From Endomychus coccineus (Eukaryota > Arthropoda > Insecta > Coleoptera > Endomychidae): a stretch of DNA of 64,000 nt. The first letter of the stretch is position 1. Each line of letters opens with the position of its first letter. The position numbers and the translations under genes were made by a program. Below the pieces are notes generated by a model, which saw only the letters and a program-made list of their open reading frames with translations, made no database searches and was not told the DNA's origin. The stretch lies in assembly GCA_958510875.1 (NCBI GenBank), contig OY294067.1, positions 275,138,742 through 275,202,741 on the forward strand. The letters are read 5' to 3'. Positions 33,291 to 44,091 of the stretch are shown piece after piece.

Positions 33291-34538
33291 AAGCTATTGC
33301 ATATATTGCATATAGCTTTCATATCGGGCTTTGAGCGCGGCGACCGAATCGAGAAATTCCGTAACGAAAAATAACAGGAACTCGTTTATGTTGCGCTCTC
33401 TCGGGTGACTAATATTGAAAAATTGTATATCACGACAAAAAACGATAATTTTACATTCAAGTTTTATAATAATCGAAGGCGAGCTGCATCGACTGCATCT
33501 TTGTTGTAAGAATTCAAAAGACTGCCTTTAAAATAGTGTTCAGACGACAGCTCAAAGTGTCTTGGATTTCCTTAGTAATAGAAATGGCATTTCAATAATG
33601 ACTTTCAATTGCCAAAGTCTAAATAGTCACAAATACGATTTACAAGATTCAGTTACGAGACAAACAAATGTGTTACTTCTTACCGAATCTTGCATGGCGC
33701 ATGATAATCCGATTGAAATACCTAATTTCAGTTGTATTGTTCAATTCAAACGAGATACTGTTCCAAAAGGTGGGGTAGCTATTTACCAAAATAATAATAA
33801 TGTAACTAATATTATGACTCCGAATATTGAAATAAATATTGCACACGTTAGCGATGTTAATGTTAGCCGCTCATTTTTTGGAGATATTTGTGCGTGCTTA
33901 TGCAAACTTAGAAATGGCCTACACATAGTCATGGTAGCAATTTACATTTCTCCGAATCCAAAATTGAACGAGGTAGAGCATTTTATTCATCGCACTTTAC
34001 TGGAGTACACTGAAGAAGGGTCGAAAATACTTGGTACAAATGGTAATAAATTTCCACTTATCTTGGCTGGCGATTTCAACATCAACTTCGCTGATAAAAA
34101 ATCAGAGCTGTTGACAACTTTTCTTTCGGAAAAATTGAATTTGAAAATGAATAATGATCCACAAGAATCCACAACAAAATATGGGGCCACCATTGATGCG
34201 GTATTTTCCAGATATTTAGAAGATATCAAGTCTCAAACTTATGTCTCTTATTTCAGTTACCATAAACCTATAGTTTCAATGATAACAAATTCCTGAATAA
34301 CCTACATGTATTGTAAGATAATTAAAATATTTTAAACGATATTAACTTCTCATTTATTCAATAAAAGAAAAAAAAATGTTTTCTTATCGGTCACCACGCT
34401 CAAAAAATGTAACTTGAATTAATATCAAAGAATAAAAAATACTGCATAAATTAAAAATAAGTAAATAATTATAATTGCATAAGTTGAGAAAAAATGCTAT
34501 GCAATAGCTTCACCGCGGCAGTCCCCGAGTGCCACACG
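33291..34538 (+). mobile_element. Helentron-like element carrying an endonuclease ORF
   Basis: The left end AAGCTATTGCATAT (33291, with a small ATATTGCAT duplication) and GGGCTTTGAGCGCGGCG match the other copies. The right end has GCTATGCAATAGCTT (34496-34510), a hairpin GGCA/TGCC (34517-34533), CACACG and T9. The 1.25-kb body holds one endonuclease-like frame on the plus strand. Autonomous Helentrons encode Rep/helicase and may encode an EEP endonuclease; here only the endonuclease part remains, so the element is presumably non-autonomous. Confidence 0.6.
33532..34296 (+). CDS. Endonuclease/exonuclease/phosphatase (EEP, APE-like) domain of Helentron
   Basis: The frame is open from 33532 to the stop at 34294-34296 (254 codons); the first ATG is at 33598. 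The first beta strand (GISIMTFNCQSL) begins before that ATG, so the domain was probably part of a longer protein or starts at a non-ATG codon. Motifs in order: FNCQSL (active-site N), LLLTES (E), PKGGVAIY, VAIYISPNP, ILAGDFNINF (D and N), TTKYGATIDAVF (D) and SYHKPIVS (H; the usual SDH is SYH here). EEP domains cut DNA or RNA phosphodiester bonds. In Helentrons the domain is thought to derive from non-LTR elements. The absence of stops over 250 codons in a decayed region suggests recent insertion or constraint. Alternative: a non-LTR endonuclease remnant. Confidence 0.7.
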   Translation, partial: NSVQTTAQSVLDFLSNRNGISIMTFNCQSLNSHKYDLQDSVTRQTNVLLLTESCMAHDNPIEIPNFSCIVQFKRDTVPKGGVAIYQNNNNVTNIMTPNIEINIAHVSDVNVSRSFFGDICACLCKLRNGLHIVMVAIYISPNPKLNEVEHFIHRTLLEYTEEGSKILGTNGNKFPLILAGDFNINFADKKSELLTTFLSEKLNLKMNNDPQESTTKYGATIDAVFSRYLEDIKSQTYVSYFSYHKPIVSMITNS

Positions 34539-34960
34539 TTTTTTTTTTTAGAACAATTATCCATTCAAGATCTCAAGAATCCTGTGCCGTCAAAGGATAT
34601 TCACAAATACTGATTCGTACAATAGAGTTGAATCGCTTTTAAAATCCTAAAATTTCAAAGAAATTTGATGCTCGGTGGTAAATAGAGATAGAGAATTGGT
34701 TGAAGAGAGGCAAAATTGCACATTTCACTGCTGAATAATTTGTTGGAAATAAATTGAAAAAGATTCTGAAAAAACGAAAACATGTTCGTTTTTATGCTAA
34801 TTTTACTTTTCAGATATGACGTTTCAATTTTTAGATCCTCACATCAACCTTTCTTTCAAATAAGGTCAAACATTTTTGATTTCGTTCTTGACTAGAATTG
34901 AACCTCCCAAAACTAATAATGCATCACACTTGTCACTAAATGGTTCGCTATAGGAGTTAT
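34539..34960. other. Unassigned AT-rich spacer
   Basis: Nothing recognised between the Helentron-like end and the next non-LTR remnant. Confidence 0.4.
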
Positions 34961-36110
34961 TTAATTTATTTCTAAATTGAAGAGTAGGAATTGACTTTGA
35001 AACAGAACAATGACACTAGATGGACCTGGTGGTTTCTTTGCCTGGCCAGCGCGATCGCCCGAAGTTTCATCGTTGGATTCTCCGATGTGACGGTGTCTGA
35101 GGGATGTCAATGCAGGGTATTCCCACAGGATGTGAGAGGCAGTTTCTTCCGCCTCTCTGCAATTTCTACATATAGGATGATCTCCGATCCCCATAGTATG
35201 AATGTGTTTGTTAAGACTGATGTCCCTTCTGTTCAGAGAAAGCAGTTTCTTTGAGAGCCTGGGCAAAGGCTTTTTATTGATGAGCTTGGCCTCCCTCATT
35301 CGTGGTGATTCTCTCCACAGTTCTTTGTTCAGTTCGCCCAGAGGTACAAGACCCACAACACAATTTCATAAAGAGACCATTGGCTCCGGTCCAACAGGGA
35401 CCCCGGACGACCCTCGCCTGGTCAGGGAGTCGGCCATTTCATTTCCTTCAACGCCAGTGTGTTCAGGGACCCAGATGAGTTGAACTTCTCCTGACAAGCC
35501 TTGATGTGATTCTGGGTGTAGTGAGAGCTCCCACAGCCGATAGGCTGTCTGTGCAAATATAAATGCGCCTATTTACTTAGTTTCTTCGCAGGTTCTTCAT
35601 GGCACAAGTCAATATTGCTTAGACCTCCGCCTGAAAAACCGTGCAGTAAGTGCCTAGAGTCACTGAAATAGTGATCTTTGGCCTTTTTGGGTATACTCCC
35701 TATATACTGACCTACCTGGGACCCGTCTGTGAACCATACGAGCCCACCTCGTGGCAGTAGGGTAAGAGTTTCGTTACTCCAATCTCCTTTACCCGGGATG
35801 AGGATTTTGGGACAAGTGGAACATTTAGCTGGTACGGGGCATTTGGAGATCGCCTCACTTAAAATCGTTGAGTGACCATGAGAGTAGTGCGTTTTGCTTC
35901 AGGCTACACGCTGCTCTCATGGTCTCAGTTTTTATATATAAGCGTAAAGGTGATAATCCAGCGAGAGCTTCAAGAGCCCTTGTTGGAGCCGACCTCATAC
36001 CGCTCAATATACCTACGCATGCAAGCTGCTGCAGTCGATTCAGGGGACGCTGACATACCAGTCTTTTCCGCGACCACCACACTACCATAGCGTAGGTAAC
36101 CATAGGTCAT
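34961..36110 (-). pseudogene. RNase H-bearing non-LTR retrotransposon, 3' half
   Basis: Minus strand, in order: YAMVVWWSRKRL, NRLQQLACVGILSGM and PTRALEALAGLSPLRLYI (35855-36103), the thumb region after the RT. Then LVWFTDGSQVGQY, the first RNase H aspartate block. At 34961-35356 comes WRESPRMREAKL, NRRDISLNKHIHTMGIG, HPICRNCREAEETASHILWE and CP(A)LTSLRHRHIG-like sequence, the C-terminal CCHC-like tail. This family copies itself by target-primed reverse transcription. Stops between blocks and loss of the 5' half mark it as dead. It resembles but is not identical to the element at 50455-52095. Confidence 0.75.
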
Positions 36111-37504
36111 CTTTGTTATTGTTGAGGCACTTTGCTTAGTCTCAAAGTCAGAGCCTACTTTTCAACTTAAAAAAAATCAACCATCTCATGTAGCAAACAA
36201 TTTAGTGTGATTAGTCTTGGGAGGTCAGAGGCTACTCGAAAATATGCGAATATTTCAAAAAATAGAGTTGATGTGGGTATCTAAAAAGTTAAATGAAGTA
36301 CCTACCTTAAAAAAAAATTATTTTCTTGCAGAGCATGAAAAGGTGCCCCAAAAAAGTGCTCTTTGTTTTTCAAAATGATGAGTAATAAAGCAATTTTGCC
36401 TCAACCAACTTTTATACTTACCAAGATAGCAATGCTAATGGATCCAATTTGTAATACGCGTATCGAGGAATAACTCAGCATTCAGGGAAATTAGGTATAT
36501 TGACATATTTTGTTCATACATTGGATGGAACCTGTGATAGGATCTTGATGATACAGTCATATGAATATTTAATGCACTTAGTAGTATTGTTTGCTGTAGA
36601 AAAAGTAATATCCCTCAAGCACTAACATAAATTACATTAAAAAGAATATGTCAATAAAAACATTATGAAATTTACTACAGAGAATCTTTAACGATTGTTC
36701 GATGCTCATGTCATTTCATTACTGCATATTCCGAAACATTTCATTCAGGATTTATATAAATTTTACGCTTTCCTTCCCCCAATATGTGAATCTATCTGTC
36801 ATGTAAATTGTACGTGATTATATTAGGCGCCACAAACGTCAAAATATATCAAATCCGTTTTATCCGTTCGTAGCTGGTGCCTACGTCGCCGTCGTATAAA
36901 AAACATATCGGCCAAGATCCCAGTTGGTCCGCTTTATAGTTTGGGAGATTTCGTGATGGGTGAGTCAGTCAGTGAGCCGGTTGGTGGTATTTGCCTTTTA
37001 TATACAAGGTGTCCGGATAAGGGTACGGAGTGGCAGTACCTCGACAATGGTAAGGCCTAGATATTTGGGGAGAAAATCCTCATCGTCAAGTAAAGTGGGC
37101 GAAGCAATGGATGGAAATTATTTTGAAGTTCGTAGTTCAAGCGCTAGGAGGCATAACTGCTATGAAGAAACATAAACTTCACTATATCTCGGGAAGTTAG
37201 ACGATGAGCTAAAACATCATTTGATAGCTTGGGTAATAGAGCAACATTTTGAGTCACAATATTTTTTCGTATCTGCTTAATAAGGGAAGGGGAGGCCAAT
37301 GCATTTTTCAATATCTACATTTAAATATCCTGAACTATCCAACCGATTTGAATATTTTTCATCAAGTATCAAAGAGCATTTTATGGTCTTTTGAAAGAAA
37401 TTTTTAGTTCAACCGTCTAGTTGAACATAAATAAACTAGAGGGCGTTATCTGCAGCGATTCTACAGTTTTGTGATTTTTGGAAAAAGTTAAATGGAACAT
37501 GAGT
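36111..37504. other. Unassigned stretch; repeat edge near 37009
   Basis: The frame 36960-37175 is not recognised. ACAAGGTGTCCGGATAAGGG at 37002-37021 resembles the ends of a widespread class of insect intergenic repeats. The segment 37180-37500 may be their body. No transposase. Confidence 0.35.
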
Positions 37505-39801
37505 AAAGGGCGGAATATATGCACGTCAATTCAGTTAAAATATGCGCATATATATGCATAGTTTTTCTTTGAAATATGCAACAATATGCATTTATTTGTC
37601 AAAATATGCAATTATATGCCTTGAATATAACATGGAACAATGGAAATAAAGATACGCCGACTCTTACAAAAATTATTTATTTTAAGTAAAATTAAAAGAA
37701 AAATATAATAGTTAAAATTTTTAACCTGAAATAGTATAAAATGCATTTATAACGATATATTTTTCAAAATTTTCCAATAAAAGTGTTTGCCTTCTGTCTG
37801 TAAAAATATGTTTGTACAAAGAAAAAGATCTTTCAACATCTACCGATGTTATCTGGCAATATTTTAATTTGGGTAGTAAGTTATAAGGCCAAGGTATTAC
37901 TTCGTTGGATGGTTTAGTATCAAAAATATTTTTGACTTCCATTAAATACTTAAAACCTTCATTCCTTCACACAATAACTTCGAGTTTACTCCTTACTTGA
38001 TTTCCTACATCACCGGGAAAAAGTTTCAACAATATTAATTGATTCTCTTAAACTCATATTCCTACTTTCTAACGAAGTTATTATATCTGGTATAAAACTA
38101 AAATTAACCTCAATAATAACAAGTTCCTTAGCTAAATTTATATTTTTGAATACTGCTTGACTTTGCACTACACACTGTGAATTGTCTTCTAAATCTAAAA
38201 CTATATCTTTAATGGCTTCAAAATGGTCTGCGTAGAATATCGCGGCCTTAATCCATGTTCCCCATCGAGTAATTACGGGCTCTGGAGGTAAACTAACTCC
38301 TGACAATTTCTCTCTATAGATCTGCACTCTTAGAGGTGCTTTCAAAAACACTTTCTCTACATTTGAAATTAATTTGTCCACCAAGGGATATGCTGTTCTA
38401 ATAGTTTCTGCAACTTTTGTTTATCCCGTGTAATAGGCAAGTGACATGTACCATATTGGGATAAAATATTTTTAAGTTTTGGCCTACGACTTTAGCGACT
38501 ACGGCGCTGCGTCAGACAAAAACACTAACCACTTCTCTACTGAAACTGGATTTGGTAAAAAAAAATTTGATAGAGACGGCTGGATAAATCGAGTTACGGT
38601 CACATTATTTGTTTTGTCTAACTGTTTAGAAGATATTAAATATGGCTTCCCTGGCTCATTTTCTTGAAGCCCTCCAATAATAAGATGTGAGATATATCGA
38701 CCACATGAGTCTGTGCTTTCATCAACAATAATATAAAAATGTTCATCGCCTAGTGGAACTTTAATTTCTTCCAATACGGTTTCGTATACTGTTTGCACAT
38801 ACCTCTTTCTAAGTGTGGATTCGTCAGGGATGTTTTGATTACAATATTTTTGCAAAAAATCTCTGAATTGTGTATTTTGCAGTTTCTTCAAAGGTATATT
38901 TGCTGAGACTAAAGCTTTGCATAAGTCTTGATGAAACACCTCCTTTTCACTCTTTGGTTTGACATTTTGAAATGCGGTTTGCACACACTGCTGAACAGGC
39001 ACAGATTTATTTTTCTGCAACTTAGCTTCATGCATAGCTGTTTTCAAGTGTTGATCAATTTGGAACTTCTTTCCACAAACAATGATTTTGGCACAAACTT
39101 TGCAAAACACTTCATCCCCACTAAACTCCAACTCAGGAAAATTTTTAATCCACGAAGCGGCTTTCGGCATTTTAGGCGTTTGAAATAAATATTTTCGAAA
39201 TCACTCTTCTCACACTGGAATCTATCGACAAACTAAACTATACAATATAAATACAAAAGAAGAGACCACATTTGCTCTCCAATTAGGCACCGAAAAGAAA
39301 CAAGACAAGAAGGTTCACTTGGCGTCGGTACTTTGAAGTCCGAACTATAAAAGCAAGCCGCCGCATTCCAACTAGACCCCGAAAAAAGAAAGTTTTGTTA
39401 TGAATTCATTCGCGCACCGAACAGAAGTTTCTGTTCGGTGACAATACTTACTACCACCGAACACGACTTGGCACCACCAGCTTCAAGTGAACCTTCTTGT
39501 CTTGTTTCTGTTCGATGAATTAGGCAAGCTGATTACTTGGAAATTCCTAAACATCCAATAAATGCCGGCAATAAACCATATAATAATAAAATGGGTCCAT
39601 AAACCATGTAATAATAAAACCTACCCACCTTTTAAATTATTTCAATTATCTGCAAGGGTCGCACTTAATCTTTTGATAAAACGAAAAACATAAAAATATG
39701 CACACAAATTTTATTTTTGCCGAAATATGCATTTTTTTATGAAGTTTGTAAAAATATGCAAAATATGCAAATATATGCATTTTGCATATATTCCGCCCTT
39801 T
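37505..39801 (-). mobile_element. Nearly complete hAT transposon with perfect 19-bp ends
   Basis: AAAGGGCGGAATATATGCA at 37505-37523 is repeated exactly as its complement at 39783-39801. Subterminal ATATGCA words crowd both ends (37533-37625 and 39700-39790), probably transposase binding sites. Length 2297 bp. A single minus-strand transposase pseudogene fills 37721-39170. The 8-bp flanks (ACATGAGT left, ATTAATGA right) do not match, so the target duplication is lost or the element was rearranged. Confidence 0.9.
37721..39170 (-). pseudogene. hAT transposase (CGGBP1-like BED finger), frameshifted
   Basis: It starts MPKAASWIKNFPEL. A BED-type finger follows (VFCKVCAKIIVCGKK...QHLKTAMH, residues 21-47). 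The first catalytic acid lies in FYIIVDESTDSCGRY (about residue 148). The first frame ends at 38499 after VFLSDAAP. Two shifts later the protein continues VHVTCLLHGI, then VAETIRTAYPLVDKLISNVE and ITRWGTWIKAAIFYADHF (to 38010). Finally SVDVERSFSLYKHIFTDRRQ, the dimerisation domain with the conserved ERSFS, ends at 37721. The whole protein is recoverable with only a few shifts, so decay is recent. The relative CGGBP1 is a domesticated hAT. Confidence 0.85.
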
Positions 39802-40023
39802 ATTAATGAGCAACATGTTTCAGCATGGACTGTAGAATCGCGGAACCATCCATTTTTTGGCATCCACACCGGTACTACAAGCTATATAGTTAAATCCCAT
39901 ATTACACAAATGAAACAACATCTGGATGGAGCATTTGAACAAAATTCACCAGAACCATCCAAAAAGGAAAGAGAAATTATGAATAATTGCCTCACATTCA
40001 TAGATACCTATTATAAATTCTAA
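39802..40023 (+). other. Unrecognised open frame abutting the hAT end
   Basis: The plus strand reads NEQHVSAWTVESRNHPFFGI and IHTGTTSYIVKSHITQMKQH, ending KEREIMNNCLTFIDTYYKF before a TAA. Amino-acid composition looks protein-like, but I know no family for it. It begins right at the hAT terminal repeat, so the hAT may have landed in or beside a coding remnant. Confidence 0.3.
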
Positions 40024-40714
40024 CCTGCAGCACCTTCGTTGCTATTTTGTGTTAATTTGCGTAATTGCCTTTGTCATTCTCATTACCAACTATCGATATG
40101 AATTATTTATATGAATGTATGTAACGTGAAATCATAAATTGAAAGCAAACTAAATCTGTTACAATTGCAAATAGTACGATATGCGAACTCTATTTTCACC
40201 GTCTGGTGGCCTGGATTATCGAAGCTCATGCCCCATAAATCCCAATTCGCGCGGTCTTTGTACTCTTTAAGTTCTCTCTCTCTCCTCTCTTAAAGTTCAA
40301 ACGTGGGCGCGCACCAAATGTTATTAAAACTTAGTCGAGGTGAACAATTTAGGTCGTTAACGACTTAGCTCTCTAGATGGTAAGGCAGCACGAACGGGGA
40401 AATCTACGTCTACATTTTAGGAGATTAGAATACTTCCTACAACTTGTGGCTGCCGTAATTAGACTAAGAGATGATATCCCCTCGTTCACGGATAATTTGT
40501 TCCCTTTAAATAAGCTGCAAGCTGCTTTTAAACGTTTGAAGATGTGGTTCTAAATATTTAATTGAAGAATTTAACTGTTTCAAAACCGCTATTTAGAATC
40601 TTTTCATACTAAGTGGTTTTTCTGTGTTATTTACTTAACTAAGAACGGTATTTTCCACTGATTATAATAATATTCTTCATATTTCTATAAAAATAATGGA
40701 TTAACAGATTATTA
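40024..40714. other. Unassigned stretch
   Basis: No motif recognised; a CTCTCTCTCTCCTCTCTT tract occurs at about 40274-40291. Confidence 0.4.
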
Positions 40715-40875
40715 ATAATGATTCTTGACCCAAATATGAATTATTTATAGATTCTCGGGTAATAGACCACACTAACACGTATGCCATTATTTCCTTCTTT
40801 ACGTCCGTTTCGGTCTCACGATCATCATCAGAAGGTGTATCACTGTCTAAAACGGGATTTCTTAAAACTGATTGA
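40715..40875 (-). repeat. PLE-type terminal repeat with hammerhead-like core
   Basis: The same unit as 4870-5064 in one arm: AATGATTCTTGACCC, TCTCGGGTAATAGACCACACTAACA, then the core on the minus strand and GGGATTTCTTAAAACTGATTG beyond it. It sits immediately before a plus-strand PLE reverse transcriptase, but in the opposite orientation. Confidence 0.6.
40808..40831 (-). ncRNA. Hammerhead-ribozyme-like core (invariant bases intact)
   Basis: Minus strand: CTGATGA, one extra T, GATC-GTGA-GACC (4-bp stem II with one A-C mismatch), then GAAACGG. It is homologous to the cores at 4931-4954, 11384-11407 and 31727-31750. Confidence 0.5.
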
Positions 40876-40904
40876 ACATGAATGAATTAATAAATACATG
40901 GTAC

Positions 40905-41945
40905 AAAAATAACATGATGGGCAAGCACCATTTATATTTATGGGCTTCCGAAACTGCGGGAAGTGATATACCTTTAATATCCAATGTAAGTGATATTGGA
41001 GTGCCCACTTTATGATCATCATCATTTGAGGGGAGGGGCTTATCCCCAAATGCACTTAGGCCCATTATGCGCCTCGTGGTCACTAGTTTATTTTTTATCA
41101 AAATCTATCAACAATATAATAGAAAAAAAAAGAATTTTATTTGAAGGACTCATGGCATTTTAATGAGTTTATAAAAAATCAATACGTACCCATTGATCAT
41201 GAATTAATATCCTAGGATGTTGTTTCTTTATTTACAAATATACCAGTGGTTTTGACATTGAGCAGCAGAGATTAAAAGCCACACACCTCTAGATCAATCT
41301 GAATTTATAAATGCAGTAAAGTTTCAATAAGGAAAACAATATTTTGGACCAATATTGGTTTGTGGATGATTGCCTGATGTGTGTTGCCAATGATAAAATT
41401 CAGTGATTAATAAATTTAATAATTTCCACTGCAAACTTTAATTTACTTGTGAAATAGAAGCGAACAAAAACATATTCCTAGATATGAACATTAAGCAATA
41501 TTCACATGGAAAAATAAAAACATCGTGGCTAAAGAAGTTTGGTCTCAACGAGTCTCAACGATATCTTCACTTTAATTCAGTTGCACCAACAAGTTATAAA
41601 AAAAGTGTTATAAACAACCTTACAGATCGAATTGTTAAATTGCCGAAAATTTTCCCAAAAATTTAAAAATTGTTCATAATACACTAGAAAGGAATGGCTA
41701 CCCAAAAACGTTTTTCAACTCCATCATTGAAGAAAGAATAAACAAAATCTATAATGGTATGTCATATATAAATAAAATAAACGGTAATACAGATAATTTT
41801 ATAACACTACCATACATTCCGGAGACCTCAGATAAAATTAAGAAATGTTTAAAAAAGTATGATATAAATGTTGCACATAAATCTACTAACTGTGTTGGTG
41901 AATAAATTTCAAATCTAAAACTTTAAATAACATAACATAATTGAA
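40905..41945 (+). pseudogene. Penelope-like element reverse transcriptase, degenerate
   Basis: Plus-strand fragments in several frames follow PLE order. A segment matching a PK(I/L)YGLPKTHK...PLRPIVSxIGxPT block is at 40910-41015, recognised through its homology to 62690-62790. WFVDDCLMCVAND near 41350 is the RT active site (usually RYVDD). Then NKNIF/LDMNI, SQRYLHFNSVAPTSYKKSVI (41548-41610), ERNGYPKTFFNSIIEERINK (41690 on) and LPYIPETSDKIKKCLKKYDI then NVAHKSTN (to about 41900). The GIY-YIG domain does not follow directly. An RT of this family copies PLE RNA. Many stops make it inactive. Confidence 0.75.
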
Positions 41946-42338
41946 TTTGACCCCAAATTCCCCTCCACCGCGCCAAAAATAAAAGTATTCCTACTGAAAA
42001 GAAAAGCGTATTATGATCAAACATTCATTTATTGAAAATACGAAAAAAATTCAAAGTGCCAAACCACAAAAAAACTGCTCTGTATTCCAAAATTAATGAA
42101 ATATTATAGAGTTATCATAATGGCTGTAAGACTGCATGCTATAAGAAAAAAATGTACACATCAACAAAAAAAAAACTGTCATACTGAAACAAATAGCAAA
42201 ATAGTGAGAGCTAACAGGGGAATCGGCTAACGCAAGATGAAGACAACTGGAATTAGAAATTGCACATTAGTTCCTAAATAGCAAGAAGAGAATACGTGAA
42301 CATTCGATCAGCACAAATTGCTGTAAACATCAATATTA
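41946..42338. other. Unassigned AT-rich spacer
   Basis: No motif recognised; A-runs are frequent. Confidence 0.4.
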
Positions 42339-42855
42339 GTCCAGTAAATGAAGCATTTGATTCGGCGATCTTTTGCTCATGAACCGATTTTGACGTTTAA
42401 GGGCTTGTTTGATTCGTTATGATCCCTGGATCAAAGATGGACACTTTTGATTTCTGACAAATTGTTTATATTGTTAATAAACAATAAATAGTGTTAAATA
42501 ATGGCTTCATCCAGAACGATCATTTCTCGAGCATTTGTTAATAAACAATTAGTTTATCAACAAATTAGATCATTAAGAGCACTTTGTTTACCGATTAGGC
42601 ATATGAAAATCAACATTTAGATGATTAAAAACAATAAAAACTGCAGTTTTCAATTTTTTAAAGATCGTTCTGGATGAAGCCATTATTTAACACTATTTAT
42701 TGTTTATTAACAATATAAACAATTTGTCAGAAATCAAAAGTGTCCATCTTTGATCTAGGAATCATAACGAATCAAACAAGCCCTTAAACGTCAAAATCGG
42801 TTCATGAGCAAAAAATCGCCGAAGTCGGGTCGATTTTGGGCTTCATTTACTGGAC
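42339..42855. mobile_element. Palindromic MITE (TA-flanked, GTCCAG ends)
   Basis: TA (42337-42338) then GTCCAGTAAATGAAGC; the right end is the complement, followed by TA (42856-42857). The arms match for roughly 180 bp each with few differences (for example GTTTGATTCGTTATGATCC against its complement). A 150-bp unpaired centre remains. TA flanks and long inverted arms suggest mobilisation by a Tc1/mariner-group transposase. Non-coding, 517 bp. Confidence 0.85.
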
Positions 42856-42872
42856 TATATCACCGATTATTA

Positions 42873-44091
42873 GTCCAGGCATTTAAAGAATTTTTTTGAC
42901 CGAATTTCGGTAAATTCTAATTTTGGTCTATTCTTATGCATTTTGACGCGCTGAACACATGTTGTAGTTTGCATTTAGATTAACCCTGTGCTCGAAAAAC
43001 TATAGCAACATTTTTTTAATATTGAAATTTGTTATGTAACACCCTATAAAAACATCATGCCACGGTCACATATGCACGTTCACACGTCTACACACTCACA
43101 CATTCACATAAAACGATTATAAGCATTCAAGTACATTTTAAAATATTCAAAAAACTATAATTTTGCGCGCGGAATCTATTGTACCGACGGCGACGTTCGC
43201 TTATTGTCGCTAAATGAAATTCCGCGCTAGTTTTTATGATGAAATTCGTTATAACTTGAAATTGTGGACGAATCACCATACGCTGTTTCAAACTTAAATA
43301 GCCGATGTTTTTCTCTGTAATTTGATAAAAGATTTTTATCGATAGGCCCAAAATTAGGCCCTCTAGAGGCCCAAACACATTTATTAGGATAGCTCCACTT
43401 CTACTCAATCCAAATCGATCTGCTTGCACTTAAAATACTCGTTATGAAAACCTCTAATATAACCTAATTTGGATTTCGTGAAAGATTTCTAACTTTCAGA
43501 AATTTTGGATTTTTTGGTGGTCCAAAATTTTCAAAATGACGCCAAAGTTATGTCTTTTGAAGAAAATACTCGAATTTTATACATTAGGTACAGAATAATG
43601 AAATCTTTCGAATGAATTTAGTCTTAAATCGATAACATAAGTACTTCGTTTGAAATTCAGATTTTTCAAAATTGCCGATTTTGCTCCAAAAATTGAGGTA
43701 GCTCTAAATATCATTTTTTCACCGAAACAGAATATGGAAAAAACAAAAACTCTGACATATACTCAATTTTTCAATGTGCTGGAAAGCACCCTAAATGTGT
43801 CCTATCTTGAGCCCACGACGTCGAATCGACTTCGGACTGTAGCCAAAAATCGTGTATTAATATTTCCAACAACTTTTGTCTTGAACATTTCTCCATACAA
43901 CTCATATTTTTCTCTCTAACCGCAAAAATCGAAAAATAGACATATTTTGAGCCCAGAAAATTGCCATAGTTTTTCGAGCACAGGGTTAATCCAAATTTAA
44001 AATACACCATCGTATTAAGCGCGTCAGAATACATGAGAATAGGCTAAAATTCGGACAAAAATCGTCGATTTTTCTTTTTAAATACCTGGAC
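42873..44091. mobile_element. Foldback element family A, complete copy
   Basis: TA then GTCCAGGCATTTAAAG at 42873; the right end CTTTTTAAATACCTGGAC (to 44091) is followed by TA. Arms share TTTTGGTCTATTCTTATG and TAACCCTGTGCTCGAAAAAC with their complements near 43970-44045. The internal frames (43127-43429 on minus, 43650-43919 on plus) contain no domain I recognise and are recurrent repeat sequence. It starts only 15 bp after the previous MITE and shares its GTCCAG tip. The copies at 6360-8670 are relatives. Confidence 0.75.
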
